A stretch of DNA of 64,000 bases from CAZEDM01 sp964511075. Its GTDB lineage: Bacteria > Zixibacteria > MSB-5A5 > RBG-16-43-9. Position numbers and translations under genes: made by a program. Under the pieces are notes generated by a model, which was not told the DNA's origin, ran no database searches, and saw only the letters and a program-made list of their open reading frames with translations. Every line of letters begins with the position of its first letter. Position 1 is the stretch's first letter. Where the stretch lies: assembly GCA_964511075.1 (NCBI GenBank), contig CAZEDM010000007.1, forward strand, positions 146,178 to 210,177, given 5' to 3'. This document shows, in pieces, positions 25,590-34,292 of this stretch.

Positions 25590-26300
25590 ATGAAGAAAAT
25601 CATATTACTACTTTTGATCCTCATACCTTTTATCGTTTTATGTAAAAAAAAACTTGGACCACCTCCAGCCAAACACGAACTGTTAGTTTCAAATGCTGAA
25701 TGGTATGCTTTTGAATGGATTGATTGGTTTAATAGAGATGGATGGTATGCAAATGATGGCACAACCAAATTGGACAAATCTGTGTCGTATAATTATTATG
25801 CAGCAGATGAGATTTCTGACTTCGTTGCTAAAATAAATGAATCATCAGTAGATGGTCAAACTCATTGGTCTGAGTATACAAGTTACAGACCTGGAGGAAG
25901 AGAAAGTGATGAACCCGATGAATTCCCCTGGGCGGGGACTCGTTGTCAGGGTTTGGTATATCGGTCTGCTATAAAAGCAGGTTATTCTATTGATTCATAC
26001 TATCTCAATTGCATTGACTGCTGGATGAACCTTGGAACGGAGGTCTTCTCAGGGGATATTAGAATAGGGGATATAGTTCTAATGGATTTTGATACTACAC
26101 AAAATGGCTATGAACATATTGGAATTGTTGATAATATAGAGATTCCACTACTTTTATCAGTAGTTGCAATATACACATCTCCCTTTAAGTATAAAGCGGG
26201 TTTCCATATAGAGTCCGACTATAATACTGCATTTGAAGAAGAATTTCCAGGTCAACATTTTTATGTGTATGACAAAAAGTATATTAGATTGCCAGAATAA
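25590..26300 (+). CDS. Lipoprotein with NlpC/P60-like (CHAP-like) hydrolase fold
   Basis: This 236-residue protein has a lipoprotein-type signal (FIVLC, Cys18). A papain-like amidase core is suggested by the active-site pattern Cys119 in WAGTRCQGLVYRSAIKAG and His176 in GDIVLMDFD...YEHIGIVDN. NlpC/P60 and CHAP enzymes cut peptidoglycan peptides or related amides. Gln replaces the more usual Ser/Asp after Cys. ATG at 25590 follows GGGAGGGAAG. The gene is visibly AT-rich compared with the envelope operon. Assignment to the superfamily is tentative. Confidence 0.65.
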   Translation: MKKIILLLLILIPFIVLCKKKLGPPPAKHELLVSNAEWYAFEWIDWFNRDGWYANDGTTKLDKSVSYNYYAADEISDFVAKINESSVDGQTHWSEYTSYRPGGRESDEPDEFPWAGTRCQGLVYRSAIKAGYSIDSYYLNCIDCWMNLGTEVFSGDIRIGDIVLMDFDTTQNGYEHIGIVDNIEIPLLLSVVAIYTSPFKYKAGFHIESDYNTAFEEEFPGQHFYVYDKKYIRLPE

Positions 26301-26323
26301 AAAAAATGCCATAAGGAGGAAAA

Positions 26324-27472
26324 ATGCAAAATATAAAAAAAGTAACAACAGTTCTCACTTTTCTATTTTTCATTTTTGGGGGTTTATATGTAGTAGCATT
26401 TACCATTGAGAATTATAAGGAGGTTCCTTTATTTGAGCTAAAAGTAGGTGATGGTCTTAACAAGTTTCGCTTAGGGTTTATTCCTGCTCCATTTGCATAT
26501 GAAGAAGGCAGAAAAACTCTTTTATGTACTGGGGGGACTCAGGTCTTTGTTGATAATTCTGGAAACTTTTATCTGTTTAAAAGTCGGCATAGTATTGTTA
26601 AGATAAATCCTCAGGGAGAGGTTATAAAAGAGATAAAAGGAGCTAAAGGATTTACGGTACCAATTTATATGGAACTGGATGGATTTGATAATCTCTACGT
26701 TAAATTCCGAAATGATACCAATATCGGGAGTAAATTCAGATATGCGGTTGCAAAATATGATAAGGACGGTAACTTTTTACACTGGATTGGAGAGAATAAT
26801 GAATTTAAATGCATCTTCATGGACGTGAATATAAATGGAACTGTTTTTTTAAAACGTTGTGGTGAAGATGCAGCTTATGGTCAGTTTGAAAGATATAATT
26901 CGGATGGTAAATTTACCGGATTCCTTCAGCATGAGGAACTCAGTTCAATCCCTAATAAAAACGGGGGGAATACTTCAATCTCTCATAAAGCTGTAGAGGA
27001 TATGGATGGAAATCTATACGTGATAAAAAGCAATGACCTCAATATTAAAAAATATCTCAACTTTGATGGAAGCTTAAAAAAAACAACAGAAGTCAAACCT
27101 CTTGTGGAAAAAACTGCGTTTCCTTGGGTGGAAAGGGTGAAACTACCCTTTCAAGGCTTTGATGTTACTAACAATATGTATTTTGGATATTCAACTAAAT
27201 GGAAACGCGTGGAACTGGCAAAAAATTATGTTGATATTTCACTTTTTACAGATACGCTAATATGGTACAAATATGATTTCGGTGTTGAAAAATATGATAC
27301 CTTAAAGTGCATCTCTTTAATGAAAAAAGAAAGCAAATTTTTAGCTAGAACAATACTAAGAAATTATAAAGGAGATTTTTATGAGGTTAATATATATTTC
27401 AATGACCCACCCAATGTAACATCTGAAGATCATGTCAAATTTTATAAATGGGAAAGAATAAAAGAAAACTGA
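26324..27472 (+). CDS. Exported beta-propeller (NHL/6-bladed type) protein
   Basis: The 382 residues start with a signal anchor (VLTFLFFIFGGLYVVAF). Repeated blades follow with patterns such as VFVDNSGNFYLFKSRHSIVKINPQGEV (seen as two parts), MELDGFDNLYVKF, AVAKYDKDGNFLHWIG and MDGNLYVIKS, typical of NHL or 6-bladed propellers in this bacterial group. A strong AAGGAGGAAAA precedes the ATG. It stands 23 bp after the NlpC-like gene. Role is likely binding or scaffold at the surface; ligand unknown. Confidence 0.75.
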   Translation: MQNIKKVTTVLTFLFFIFGGLYVVAFTIENYKEVPLFELKVGDGLNKFRLGFIPAPFAYEEGRKTLLCTGGTQVFVDNSGNFYLFKSRHSIVKINPQGEVIKEIKGAKGFTVPIYMELDGFDNLYVKFRNDTNIGSKFRYAVAKYDKDGNFLHWIGENNEFKCIFMDVNINGTVFLKRCGEDAAYGQFERYNSDGKFTGFLQHEELSSIPNKNGGNTSISHKAVEDMDGNLYVIKSNDLNIKKYLNFDGSLKKTTEVKPLVEKTAFPWVERVKLPFQGFDVTNNMYFGYSTKWKRVELAKNYVDISLFTDTLIWYKYDFGVEKYDTLKCISLMKKESKFLARTILRNYKGDFYEVNIYFNDPPNVTSEDHVKFYKWERIKEN

Positions 27473-27516
27473 GAAATCAACTTTTCAATAATCCCAATGT
27501 AATGGGGGTGATAAAA

Positions 27517-30500
27517 ATGAAGAAGACAACATTCCAAACAATAGGAATAATATGTTTTACTACCCTCATGGCAATAAGCCTAAATCTTCCCGCAACCGAA
27601 CTTGAAAGTCCTAACATGCTTGTTCCAAAAACTCTATATAATGGCTCCTATGGAACAATACAAAGATTTACAAACCCAGTAAGCATCGATAAGTTCGACT
27701 ACCCAATTTTTGGCAGGCCTCACGGCATTATCGCTTACAAAATCGCAGGAGGGGATGTAGACACTCATGAGTATCTGATGATAACCGATCCAATTTTTAA
27801 CAGGGTCATCCCTGCAGATCAACTTAACAACTGGGTTACAAGTTATGGGGCTCTCGGAAACGGAGAGGAACAATTCCATATTCCCCATGGCATTGCCAGT
27901 TGGGGAGCACATTCTTATTATATTACTGATTCTTATAACAATCGGGTCGTTAGGATTGACTTACAGGGAACAGGAGATGATCCAGAAGATTATTATGTTA
28001 ATTGGGCAGAAACATATACTAGGTCAAATGGCTATCCATCTGATACTATGCTAAATATGCCAATGGATGTGGATATAAGAATATTAGAAGGGGATCCTCA
28101 TAATTATATTGACCTGATGGCGGTAGCGGACACGAGAAATAATAGGCTGGTTTTTTACCGGATATCCACCATGCATAAATTTGGCGGTATTGCCAAGTAT
28201 CAGTCCGACGATTCCGGCGAACCTTTTTACACGCCGACTTCGCTCTGTTTTGGCCGGAATACCAATGGCTGGCAGAACAGCTATCTGTGGGTAGTGGATA
28301 ATGAAGACCATAAGCTCAAGTTTTACTGTGTTGGATATAGTAGCCCCGGTGATTCTATCACCCTGAACGGCGGCGGCGTTTACCAGTTCCCGGAGGACTC
28401 TTATCTTAGCTGTGTGGAAGTGGATAATAAAGGACTGATATACGTTTTGGAAAAGTATTCCGGAAAGGTATACAGGTTCTATCGTGGAGCTGGTGGATTA
28501 AGACTCATAGGTGTATACGGAGGTCTGGGAACTGATGACGGGGAGCTCTATTACCCAAATGGGATTGCAGTTACCCACGGAATAAACTGCAATAACTATC
28601 CTGACCCCTGTACACCATTAACCGATTTGGCAGATGCTTTTATCACTGAATCCTGGGGAGAACAAACCGGGATAAGAAGGTTTACCCTGGGGGTAGATGT
28701 GTTGAACCTCTGGGCTCAATATTATCCTTACAGATATTCAACCGGCACGGGCAACTATATTGAATATGAATATCATACCACGGATTATGCCAATGTCACA
28801 AATAAAATCTTCGACCCTCAAGGCACGCTTGTCCACTCGCATACCAGCCCCAATCTAATCCCGGGACTTCACGGCTATGCCTGGGCAGTGGAGGATAACC
28901 TCAATGGGAATTACACCATCCAGATAACTGCAGCCTCAACCTATTCCGGTTCGAATACCGATATAAAAGAGGTCATAATCTATGTAAACAAAGCAGACTC
29001 AACCCACGACCCGGTAATCACCGAAGGTCCGGGCCTGCAGGGGGTGACACCGGGTGCTTGTCTTGCTGACGGGAGCATCTACATAGCCTATGTCAAGGCT
29101 TTTGAACCAGATGATGAGCCTTTAACATATATCTGGCAAAACTATAATCTAGGCTATTTCCCGAATGGCTCATATAAGGATACTACGACCACCGATACTA
29201 TAACTCTGATAATCGAGATTGGGCCTGGAAGTGCTCTTTATAAGAGTCTGGATATTCCTGCGGATTTAAAGGTCCGCGTAAGAGATCCTTTGGGTGGTGA
29301 GGCGTATGCTCACCAAAACTATACAGTTGCCAATACACCAGAGGAATGCTGCAGCGGCTGTCCTTATATCTATGTTTGGTCTGGCTCTGAATTCAAAAAG
29401 GAGAATACTATCCTGGCTAAATCAGAGGATACTTTGCATTTCAAAAAGGAGAATGCGGACTTCTGTCTTTTGACTCTGCCTTTAGCCCTGACAGAGGAAA
29501 ATTATAAACTTCAGATCAAAGAGTTTGAAAACGAGCATTCATATATAGATTATCTTAGCCTGGTATCTATAGACTATGCTGCTAATAAAAAAATTGGTGT
29601 TGCCTCAGACGGGAAATTCTATTTTTACTCCAACCCTCGTCCGCCTATTTCCTGTATCGATAATCTGGGTCAAGATTGCTTATCAAAGGTGCTGAAGGAA
29701 GATACTCTTTATTTTGAAAGTAATTACAGAGGATATCTGATTTTGAATTATGGAGTTTTAGATGATTTTAAGGGCTTTAAAAAACCCTTGAGTGAAGGTG
29801 GCGGCGGTGACCCGCTCCCCGATCCTCCCAAGGAGGACTGTTACTTCAATAAACCTGTACCCGGTCCGGTTGTCTCCCAGGGAAACATACTTACCGTGGA
29901 AGCATTTGCTGATAATGCCTGGGTTCCGGTGAATAAGCTTTATCCCCGTGCCAGGCCTGGTGTAACCCTCGTAGAATTCAGTGATTATATTAAGCCGGGA
30001 GAGGAATTGAAAATCAAACTCAGCTGGGAGAAAGGCTACAAGGCAAACCAGTTAGCTTATTACGATTTCGATAGCACGGGTTTTGTCTTAAACAGGATCC
30101 CCCTTTCCTCAGCTTATCACTCAGTCGAAGGTGAAGTTACCTCAATGCTTGCCAAAGATGACAATATATTTGCAGAGCTTGAGCCCGGAGAATGGATTGA
30201 CCTGTTTTTCCCTTACCAGCCATTAAACCCTGAGGTAAAAAGAGGTTTTGCCCTGATAGCCAGGGGATATTACCAATCCCAGGATATAGATTTTTGGAGC
30301 TCAGACAGCATCGTTTTGATACCTGACGATTTTTCCGTATCCCAAAATTACCCCAATCCCTTTAATCCCCAGACTGAGATTAAATTCAGCCTGCCCCAGC
30401 CCTCTCAGGTTAAGCTGGAAATTTTCAATGTACGGGGTCAGAAGGTTAAGACATTATTGAATCAGGATATGGTGGCTGGCACTCACTCGGTGATCTGGGA

Positions 30501-30603
30501 CGGAAGAAATGAAGACGGGAAAAATGTAGCAAGCGGGATTTACTTTTACAGATTAAAGGCAGGTGAATACAGAGTCACAAAGAAGATGCTGATACTCAAG
30601 TGA
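27517..30603 (+). CDS. Large secreted NHL-propeller protein with FlgD-like C-terminal sorting domain
   Basis: About 1028 residues. The frame opens earlier at 27448, but GGGGGTGATAAAA before ATG at 27517 and the following signal peptide (MKKTTFQTIGIICFTTLMA) fix the start. Residues about 50-400 hold NHL-type blades (FHIPHGIASWG, NRVVRIDLQG, YYPNGIAVTHG). A PKD/Ig-like part is near 430-600. A Cys-rich 'CPYIYVWSGSEFKKENTIL' domain, found in FCB-group surface proteins, is near 620. The C-terminal 85 residues form an Ig-like sorting domain (FSVSQNYPNPFNPQTEIKF, GIYFYRL, KKMLILK), as used by type 9-like secretion. It ends the AT-rich secreted trio; the 3' two thirds look less AT-rich. Confidence 0.82.
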   Translation: MKKTTFQTIGIICFTTLMAISLNLPATELESPNMLVPKTLYNGSYGTIQRFTNPVSIDKFDYPIFGRPHGIIAYKIAGGDVDTHEYLMITDPIFNRVIPADQLNNWVTSYGALGNGEEQFHIPHGIASWGAHSYYITDSYNNRVVRIDLQGTGDDPEDYYVNWAETYTRSNGYPSDTMLNMPMDVDIRILEGDPHNYIDLMAVADTRNNRLVFYRISTMHKFGGIAKYQSDDSGEPFYTPTSLCFGRNTNGWQNSYLWVVDNEDHKLKFYCVGYSSPGDSITLNGGGVYQFPEDSYLSCVEVDNKGLIYVLEKYSGKVYRFYRGAGGLRLIGVYGGLGTDDGELYYPNGIAVTHGINCNNYPDPCTPLTDLADAFITESWGEQTGIRRFTLGVDVLNLWAQYYPYRYSTGTGNYIEYEYHTTDYANVTNKIFDPQGTLVHSHTSPNLIPGLHGYAWAVEDNLNGNYTIQITAASTYSGSNTDIKEVIIYVNKADSTHDPVITEGPGLQGVTPGACLADGSIYIAYVKAFEPDDEPLTYIWQNYNLGYFPNGSYKDTTTTDTITLIIEIGPGSALYKSLDIPADLKVRVRDPLGGEAYAHQNYTVANTPEECCSGCPYIYVWSGSEFKKENTILAKSEDTLHFKKENADFCLLTLPLALTEENYKLQIKEFENEHSYIDYLSLVSIDYAANKKIGVASDGKFYFYSNPRPPISCIDNLGQDCLSKVLKEDTLYFESNYRGYLILNYGVLDDFKGFKKPLSEGGGGDPLPDPPKEDCYFNKPVPGPVVSQGNILTVEAFADNAWVPVNKLYPRARPGVTLVEFSDYIKPGEELKIKLSWEKGYKANQLAYYDFDSTGFVLNRIPLSSAYHSVEGEVTSMLAKDDNIFAELEPGEWIDLFFPYQPLNPEVKRGFALIARGYYQSQDIDFWSSDSIVLIPDDFSVSQNYPNPFNPQTEIKFSLPQPSQVKLEIFNVRGQKVKTLLNQDMVAGTHSVIWDGRNEDGKNVASGIYFYRLKAGEYRVTKKMLILK

Positions 30604-30605
30604 TT

Positions 30606-31595
30606 CTATTTAAAAAACTTTTCTTTGACCGGAAAAAGCCCGAATCCTCCACCCGTATGCAAAAAGGCAATTTTCTCTTTTCGGGAGAATTCCCCTCTAT
30701 TTAGCAAATCCCTCAGACCGAACATAGCCTTTCCGGTATAGACCGGGTCAAGCAGTATGCCGGTTCGTGAGATAAAAGCCTTAATGAAATCAAGCTCCTC
30801 GACTCTGCTCAAAGCGTAACCCTCACCCACATACCCTTCAATAACCTTGATCTCCTTCTCCTTGAATTTTATTTTCAATTCATATTGAGAAATGGTATCA
30901 TTCAGAAGCGTGTAAATCTTTTCCAAAGGATATGAGGGGAGAAAGCGAACATTTATCCCAATTATATCCATTTCCCAGCCGTAGAGCTTCGTTCCCAGGA
31001 AAAGCCCGCAATAGGTACCGGCTGAGCTTAAAGCGGTAACTAATTTATCTATTCTGAGTCCGGATTCATCTATCTGCTTTTTCATCTCAAAAGCTGCTTT
31101 GATATAGCCCCAGACCCCCAGGGGATTTGAGCCACCCTCCGGTATGATATATGGACTTCTACCTCTGGATTTCAATCCGGAAGCTACCTCCTCCATTATC
31201 CTTTCCACGTTATCATATTCCCGTGAGGGTATAAATCTTATCTTTGCTCCGGAAATCTTATCCAGAAAAAGATTGCCCTCTACCTGGGGTTTCTCGTCTC
31301 CGAAGAGGACTAAAACGCATTTCAGCCCTAATTGAGCGGCTAAAAGAGCGGTCGCCCGGGCATGATTGGACTGGAAACCCCCGCAGCTGATCAGGGTATC
31401 AGCTTTTTTTCTTAAAGCATCATATGCCAGAAACTCCAATTTTCTCACCTTGTTGCCGGAAAGACCGAACCCTGTCAGATCATCCCTTTTCAGATAAAGC
31501 TGGTAACCTTCCGGTATAATAGAAATACCCTTGAGTTTCTCCAGGGGAGTAGGTATATGCGCCAGTTTTAAGGATTTGGGAAATGAAATGCTCAT
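30606..31595 (-). CDS. PLP-dependent D-cysteine desulfhydrase / ACC deaminase family enzyme
   Basis: A 329-residue fold-type II PLP enzyme. The lysine that binds PLP is in LSGNKVRKLEFL, with ISCGGFQSNHARATA, VLVLFGDEKP and PEGGSNPLGVWGY (phosphate cup) following. D-cysteine desulfhydrases release sulfide, pyruvate and ammonia; ACC deaminases open aminocyclopropane carboxylate. The sequence alone does not separate these, but desulfhydrase is the more common bacterial activity. Its stop is 2 bp from the convergent 27517 gene. Confidence 0.9.
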   Translation of the reverse strand: MSISFPKSLKLAHIPTPLEKLKGISIIPEGYQLYLKRDDLTGFGLSGNKVRKLEFLAYDALRKKADTLISCGGFQSNHARATALLAAQLGLKCVLVLFGDEKPQVEGNLFLDKISGAKIRFIPSREYDNVERIMEEVASGLKSRGRSPYIIPEGGSNPLGVWGYIKAAFEMKKQIDESGLRIDKLVTALSSAGTYCGLFLGTKLYGWEMDIIGINVRFLPSYPLEKIYTLLNDTISQYELKIKFKEKEIKVIEGYVGEGYALSRVEELDFIKAFISRTGILLDPVYTGKAMFGLRDLLNRGEFSRKEKIAFLHTGGGFGLFPVKEKFFK

Positions 31596-31642
31596 TCCGA
31601 ATTTAATTTATTCCTCTCTGATTTATAAGGCAAGGAATTTCC

Positions 31643-31671
31643 TTTACAAATTTTGAGATCGGGCTTAAATT
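31643..31671 (+). promoter_or_regulatory. Promoter immediately before ruvX
   Basis: TTTACA (31643-31648), 17-bp spacer and TAAATT (31666-31671). The predicted start at about 31678-31680 is only a few bases before the ruvX ATG at 31682, and no Shine-Dalgarno is present, so the transcript may be leaderless. Confidence 0.5.
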
Positions 31672-31681
31672 ACCCTTTAAA

Positions 31682-32122
31682 ATGAAACGCGTTTTAGGAA
31701 TAGATTTCGGCGAGAGGAGAATAGGGCTGGCGTTATCCGACCCCTCGGGCATAATCGCCCAGCCTTATATGACCTTTGATACCAGGGAGGATGGAGATAT
31801 CGTAAAAAAAATCGAGGAGTTAATTGAGGAGCAGAAGGTGGAACGTATAGTCTTAGGAATACCCAGAAATATGAATGGCTCCATAGGAGAGAAGGGTGAG
31901 GCGGTTTTGGAATTCTCCAACCTCCTTTCCTCCAGGTTAAAGTTACCGATAATCTTATGGGACGAGAGATTGAGCTCGGTTGAATCCTTAAAGGTCTTAA
32001 GGCATGCCGGTGCAAAATTACATAAACATAAAAAAGCCGTGGACAGAATCTCAGCCGCCCTGATACTCCAGGGTTATCTGGACAGCCAGAAAAGAAAGAA
32101 AGATGAGGAGCCGGAATCCTAA
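31682..32122 (+). CDS. ruvX: Putative pre-16S rRNA nuclease / Holliday junction resolvase-like RuvX (YqgF)
   Basis: A 146-residue RNase H-fold nuclease of the YqgF family, implicated in 16S rRNA 5' maturation. Motifs: KRVLGIDFGERRIGLALSD, IVLGIPRNMNGSIGEKG, LWDERLSSVES and the end DRISAALILQGYLD. Size is normal. It has no visible ribosome-binding site. It overlaps the first possible ATG of mltG by 20 bp. Confidence 0.95.
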   Translation: MKRVLGIDFGERRIGLALSDPSGIIAQPYMTFDTREDGDIVKKIEELIEEQKVERIVLGIPRNMNGSIGEKGEAVLEFSNLLSSRLKLPIILWDERLSSVESLKVLRHAGAKLHKHKKAVDRISAALILQGYLDSQKRKKDEEPES

Positions 32123-33251
32123 AGGCACGATCTATCAATGGTCGATTTTCGTCATTTCCACCCTGCTCATTTTTCTGTCTTCTGTTCTGCTTTTCGTATC
32201 AGCGGTGGCAATTAACCTCTTTCGTTTGGTGGAAAAAATGGTACGCCTTTCCAAAAAGAAAACCCTGACTGCAATTTCGCTATTTTTCTTGCTGTTTTTA
32301 ATTCTGATTTTTGCATATACCTTCCTAAGTCCTCTGGGCTGGGAGAAAGATGGAAAGAGCTTTTACATACTGGTGGAAAAGGGTGACAATTTACACAAAA
32401 TTTCTCAGAAGCTGGAGGGTTCCGGTTTGAAGTTCAATCCCCGGCTTTTTTCTCTCAGCGCTAAATTGCTTAATGTAGACCGAAAGATCTTCCCCGGAAG
32501 ATACAATTTCCAAAAGGGATTAAACCTGTGGGAGCTGCTAAGTAAATTCTACAAAAAGGAAATCTCCACGAAAGATGTTACCATACCTGAGGGATCTAAT
32601 CTTTATCAGATAGCAGGTATATTGAAAAGGGAAATTGAAATAGACTCCGCTCTTTTTGTGAAAGCCTGTTTTGACTCCGGCCTGATACATGACTTGGGTC
32701 TGAGCTCCATAAATTTAGAGGGTTATCTTTTTCCTGATACCTACAAGCTTTTCTGGAAGATGGAGCCGGAGAAAATTATCCAGATGATGTTTCGGAATTT
32801 AGAAAATGTGATAACCGATTCCCTGAAAACACAATTGGAAAAAACAAACTTGAGCCTCTATGAGGTTCTGACCTTAGCCTCCCTGATAGAATCCGAGGCA
32901 AAAATAGACCAGGAGAGACCCTTGATCTCTGCGGTCTATCATAATCGCCTGAAGATCGGGATGCCTTTACAATGTGACCCCACGGTGATCTATGCCCTGG
33001 GAGGACTGGATCGGCCTTTGACTTTAAAGGATCTGGAAGTGGATTCTCCTTACAATACCTACAGATATCCAGGTCTCCCTCCGGGACCTATAAATAACCC
33101 AGGAAAAGCCTCCATACTGGCAGCCCTTTTCCCGGCTGAGGTGAAGTATCTCTATTTCGTAGCAAAAGGTGATGGCTCTCATATCTTCTCTGTCAATTTA
33201 GAGGAGCATAACCGGGCAAGAGCAAAGATAAAGAAAGAAAATAAAAGTTAA
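32103..33251 (+). CDS. mltG: Endolytic murein transglycosylase MltG
   Basis: MltG cleaves nascent glycan strands at the membrane. The YceG domain is clear: FYILVEKGDNLHKISQKL (LysM-like part), GLNLWELLSKF, IPEGSNLYQIA, YLFPDTYKL and catalytic Glu in LTLASLIESEAK, then NRLKIGMPLQCDPTVIYALG. From the first ATG (32103, 382 residues) the protein would carry two hydrophobic segments (about 15-40 and 54-75), which would place the enzyme on the wrong side. An ATG at 32238 after GGTGG gives 337 residues with one anchor, as in the family, and is probably the real start. Confidence 0.93.
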   Translation: MRSRNPKGTIYQWSIFVISTLLIFLSSVLLFVSAVAINLFRLVEKMVRLSKKKTLTAISLFFLLFLILIFAYTFLSPLGWEKDGKSFYILVEKGDNLHKISQKLEGSGLKFNPRLFSLSAKLLNVDRKIFPGRYNFQKGLNLWELLSKFYKKEISTKDVTIPEGSNLYQIAGILKREIEIDSALFVKACFDSGLIHDLGLSSINLEGYLFPDTYKLFWKMEPEKIIQMMFRNLENVITDSLKTQLEKTNLSLYEVLTLASLIESEAKIDQERPLISAVYHNRLKIGMPLQCDPTVIYALGGLDRPLTLKDLEVDSPYNTYRYPGLPPGPINNPGKASILAALFPAEVKYLYFVAKGDGSHIFSVNLEEHNRARAKIKKENKS

Positions 33252-33402
33252 AAATCATTCTGCCCGCCTTGTCCTCAAGGTGGGTTTGTATTTTGGAGCT
33301 CATAATCCGTGATGGTACATCAAGAAGCATTGACAGGGTCAATGCACTTCACACTTTTGGTAACCTGCCTTGCCTTCAAGGTAGGGGAGGTAAGAAGAAG
33401 AA

Positions 33403-34260
33403 ATGAAAATAATTCCTCTGGCTTTTGATTCTATGGGAGTGAGGTCGACTGCCACCTGGGTGGAGACGGATAAAAAGATATTGATAGACCCGGGAGCAGC
33501 CCTGGGAGTTTTAAGGTATGGTCTTCCTCCGGCTGAAATCGAATGCCGGAGATTAAAAGAACTTTCCCGAAAAATTTGCACCTTTGCAAAAAAAGCCGAT
33601 ATCTTGACCGTGTCCCACTATCATTACGACCACCATTTCCCGGAGAAGGATTTTTATCAGGGGAAGGTTCTCTTGATAAAAGACCCCAAGAACAAGATCA
33701 ATTTCTCCCAGATGAAAAGAGGCAAAGAGTTCTTGAAGTTATTGGGGAAAAAGCCTGCAGAGATTTTGATTGCGGATGGAAATGAATTCGAATTCGGCAA
33801 AACCAAAATTAAATTCTCACCGCCTTTTTTTCATGGAAAAGAATACTCCAAACTGGGATATGTCCTGATCGTCTCTATCCTTTACCGAGGAGAAAAGCTG
33901 TTACACGCCTCAGACATTCAGGGTCCCCAGACCAAAACCACCACTGACTGGATAATCTCAGAAAACCCAGATATCCTTATTCTTTCAGGTTATCCTACCC
34001 TTCTAATGGGCTGGAGAACTTCCAAGTTTGGCCTTGAGGAAAGCAACCAGAACCTGATAAAAATACTCTCCCTGACAAAGGTAAACACCATAATCTTGGA
34101 CCACCATCTGGTACGGGACCTGCATTATCTGAATAAAATAGAGGTGGTTTTGGGAACTGCCAAGGAGCTTAATAAGAAGGTCATAACCGCTGCAGAATAC
34201 CTGGGCAAAAAACCTGAACTATTGGAAGCCAGAAGAAAGGAATTTTATAAGAGTAATTGA
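33403..34260 (+). CDS. UPF0282-family metallo-beta-lactamase-fold protein
   Basis: The 285 residues show the MBL metal motif VSHYHYDHH, with further ligands HASDIQG and LDHHLVRD. The N-terminus KIIPLAFDSMGVRSTATWVET and IDPGAALG are characteristic of the UPF0282 family, which is best known from archaea. Function is not established; MBL hydrolases of this type act on nucleic acids or small esters. ATG at 33403 follows GGGGAGGTAAGAAGAA. Upstream (33262-33392) lie two hairpins with the core CCTTGNCNTCAAGG. Confidence 0.85.
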   Translation: MKIIPLAFDSMGVRSTATWVETDKKILIDPGAALGVLRYGLPPAEIECRRLKELSRKICTFAKKADILTVSHYHYDHHFPEKDFYQGKVLLIKDPKNKINFSQMKRGKEFLKLLGKKPAEILIADGNEFEFGKTKIKFSPPFFHGKEYSKLGYVLIVSILYRGEKLLHASDIQGPQTKTTTDWIISENPDILILSGYPTLLMGWRTSKFGLEESNQNLIKILSLTKVNTIILDHHLVRDLHYLNKIEVVLGTAKELNKKVITAAEYLGKKPELLEARRKEFYKSN

Positions 34261-34292
34261 AGAATTGCTCCCTCAATTTACCAAGCACTTAT

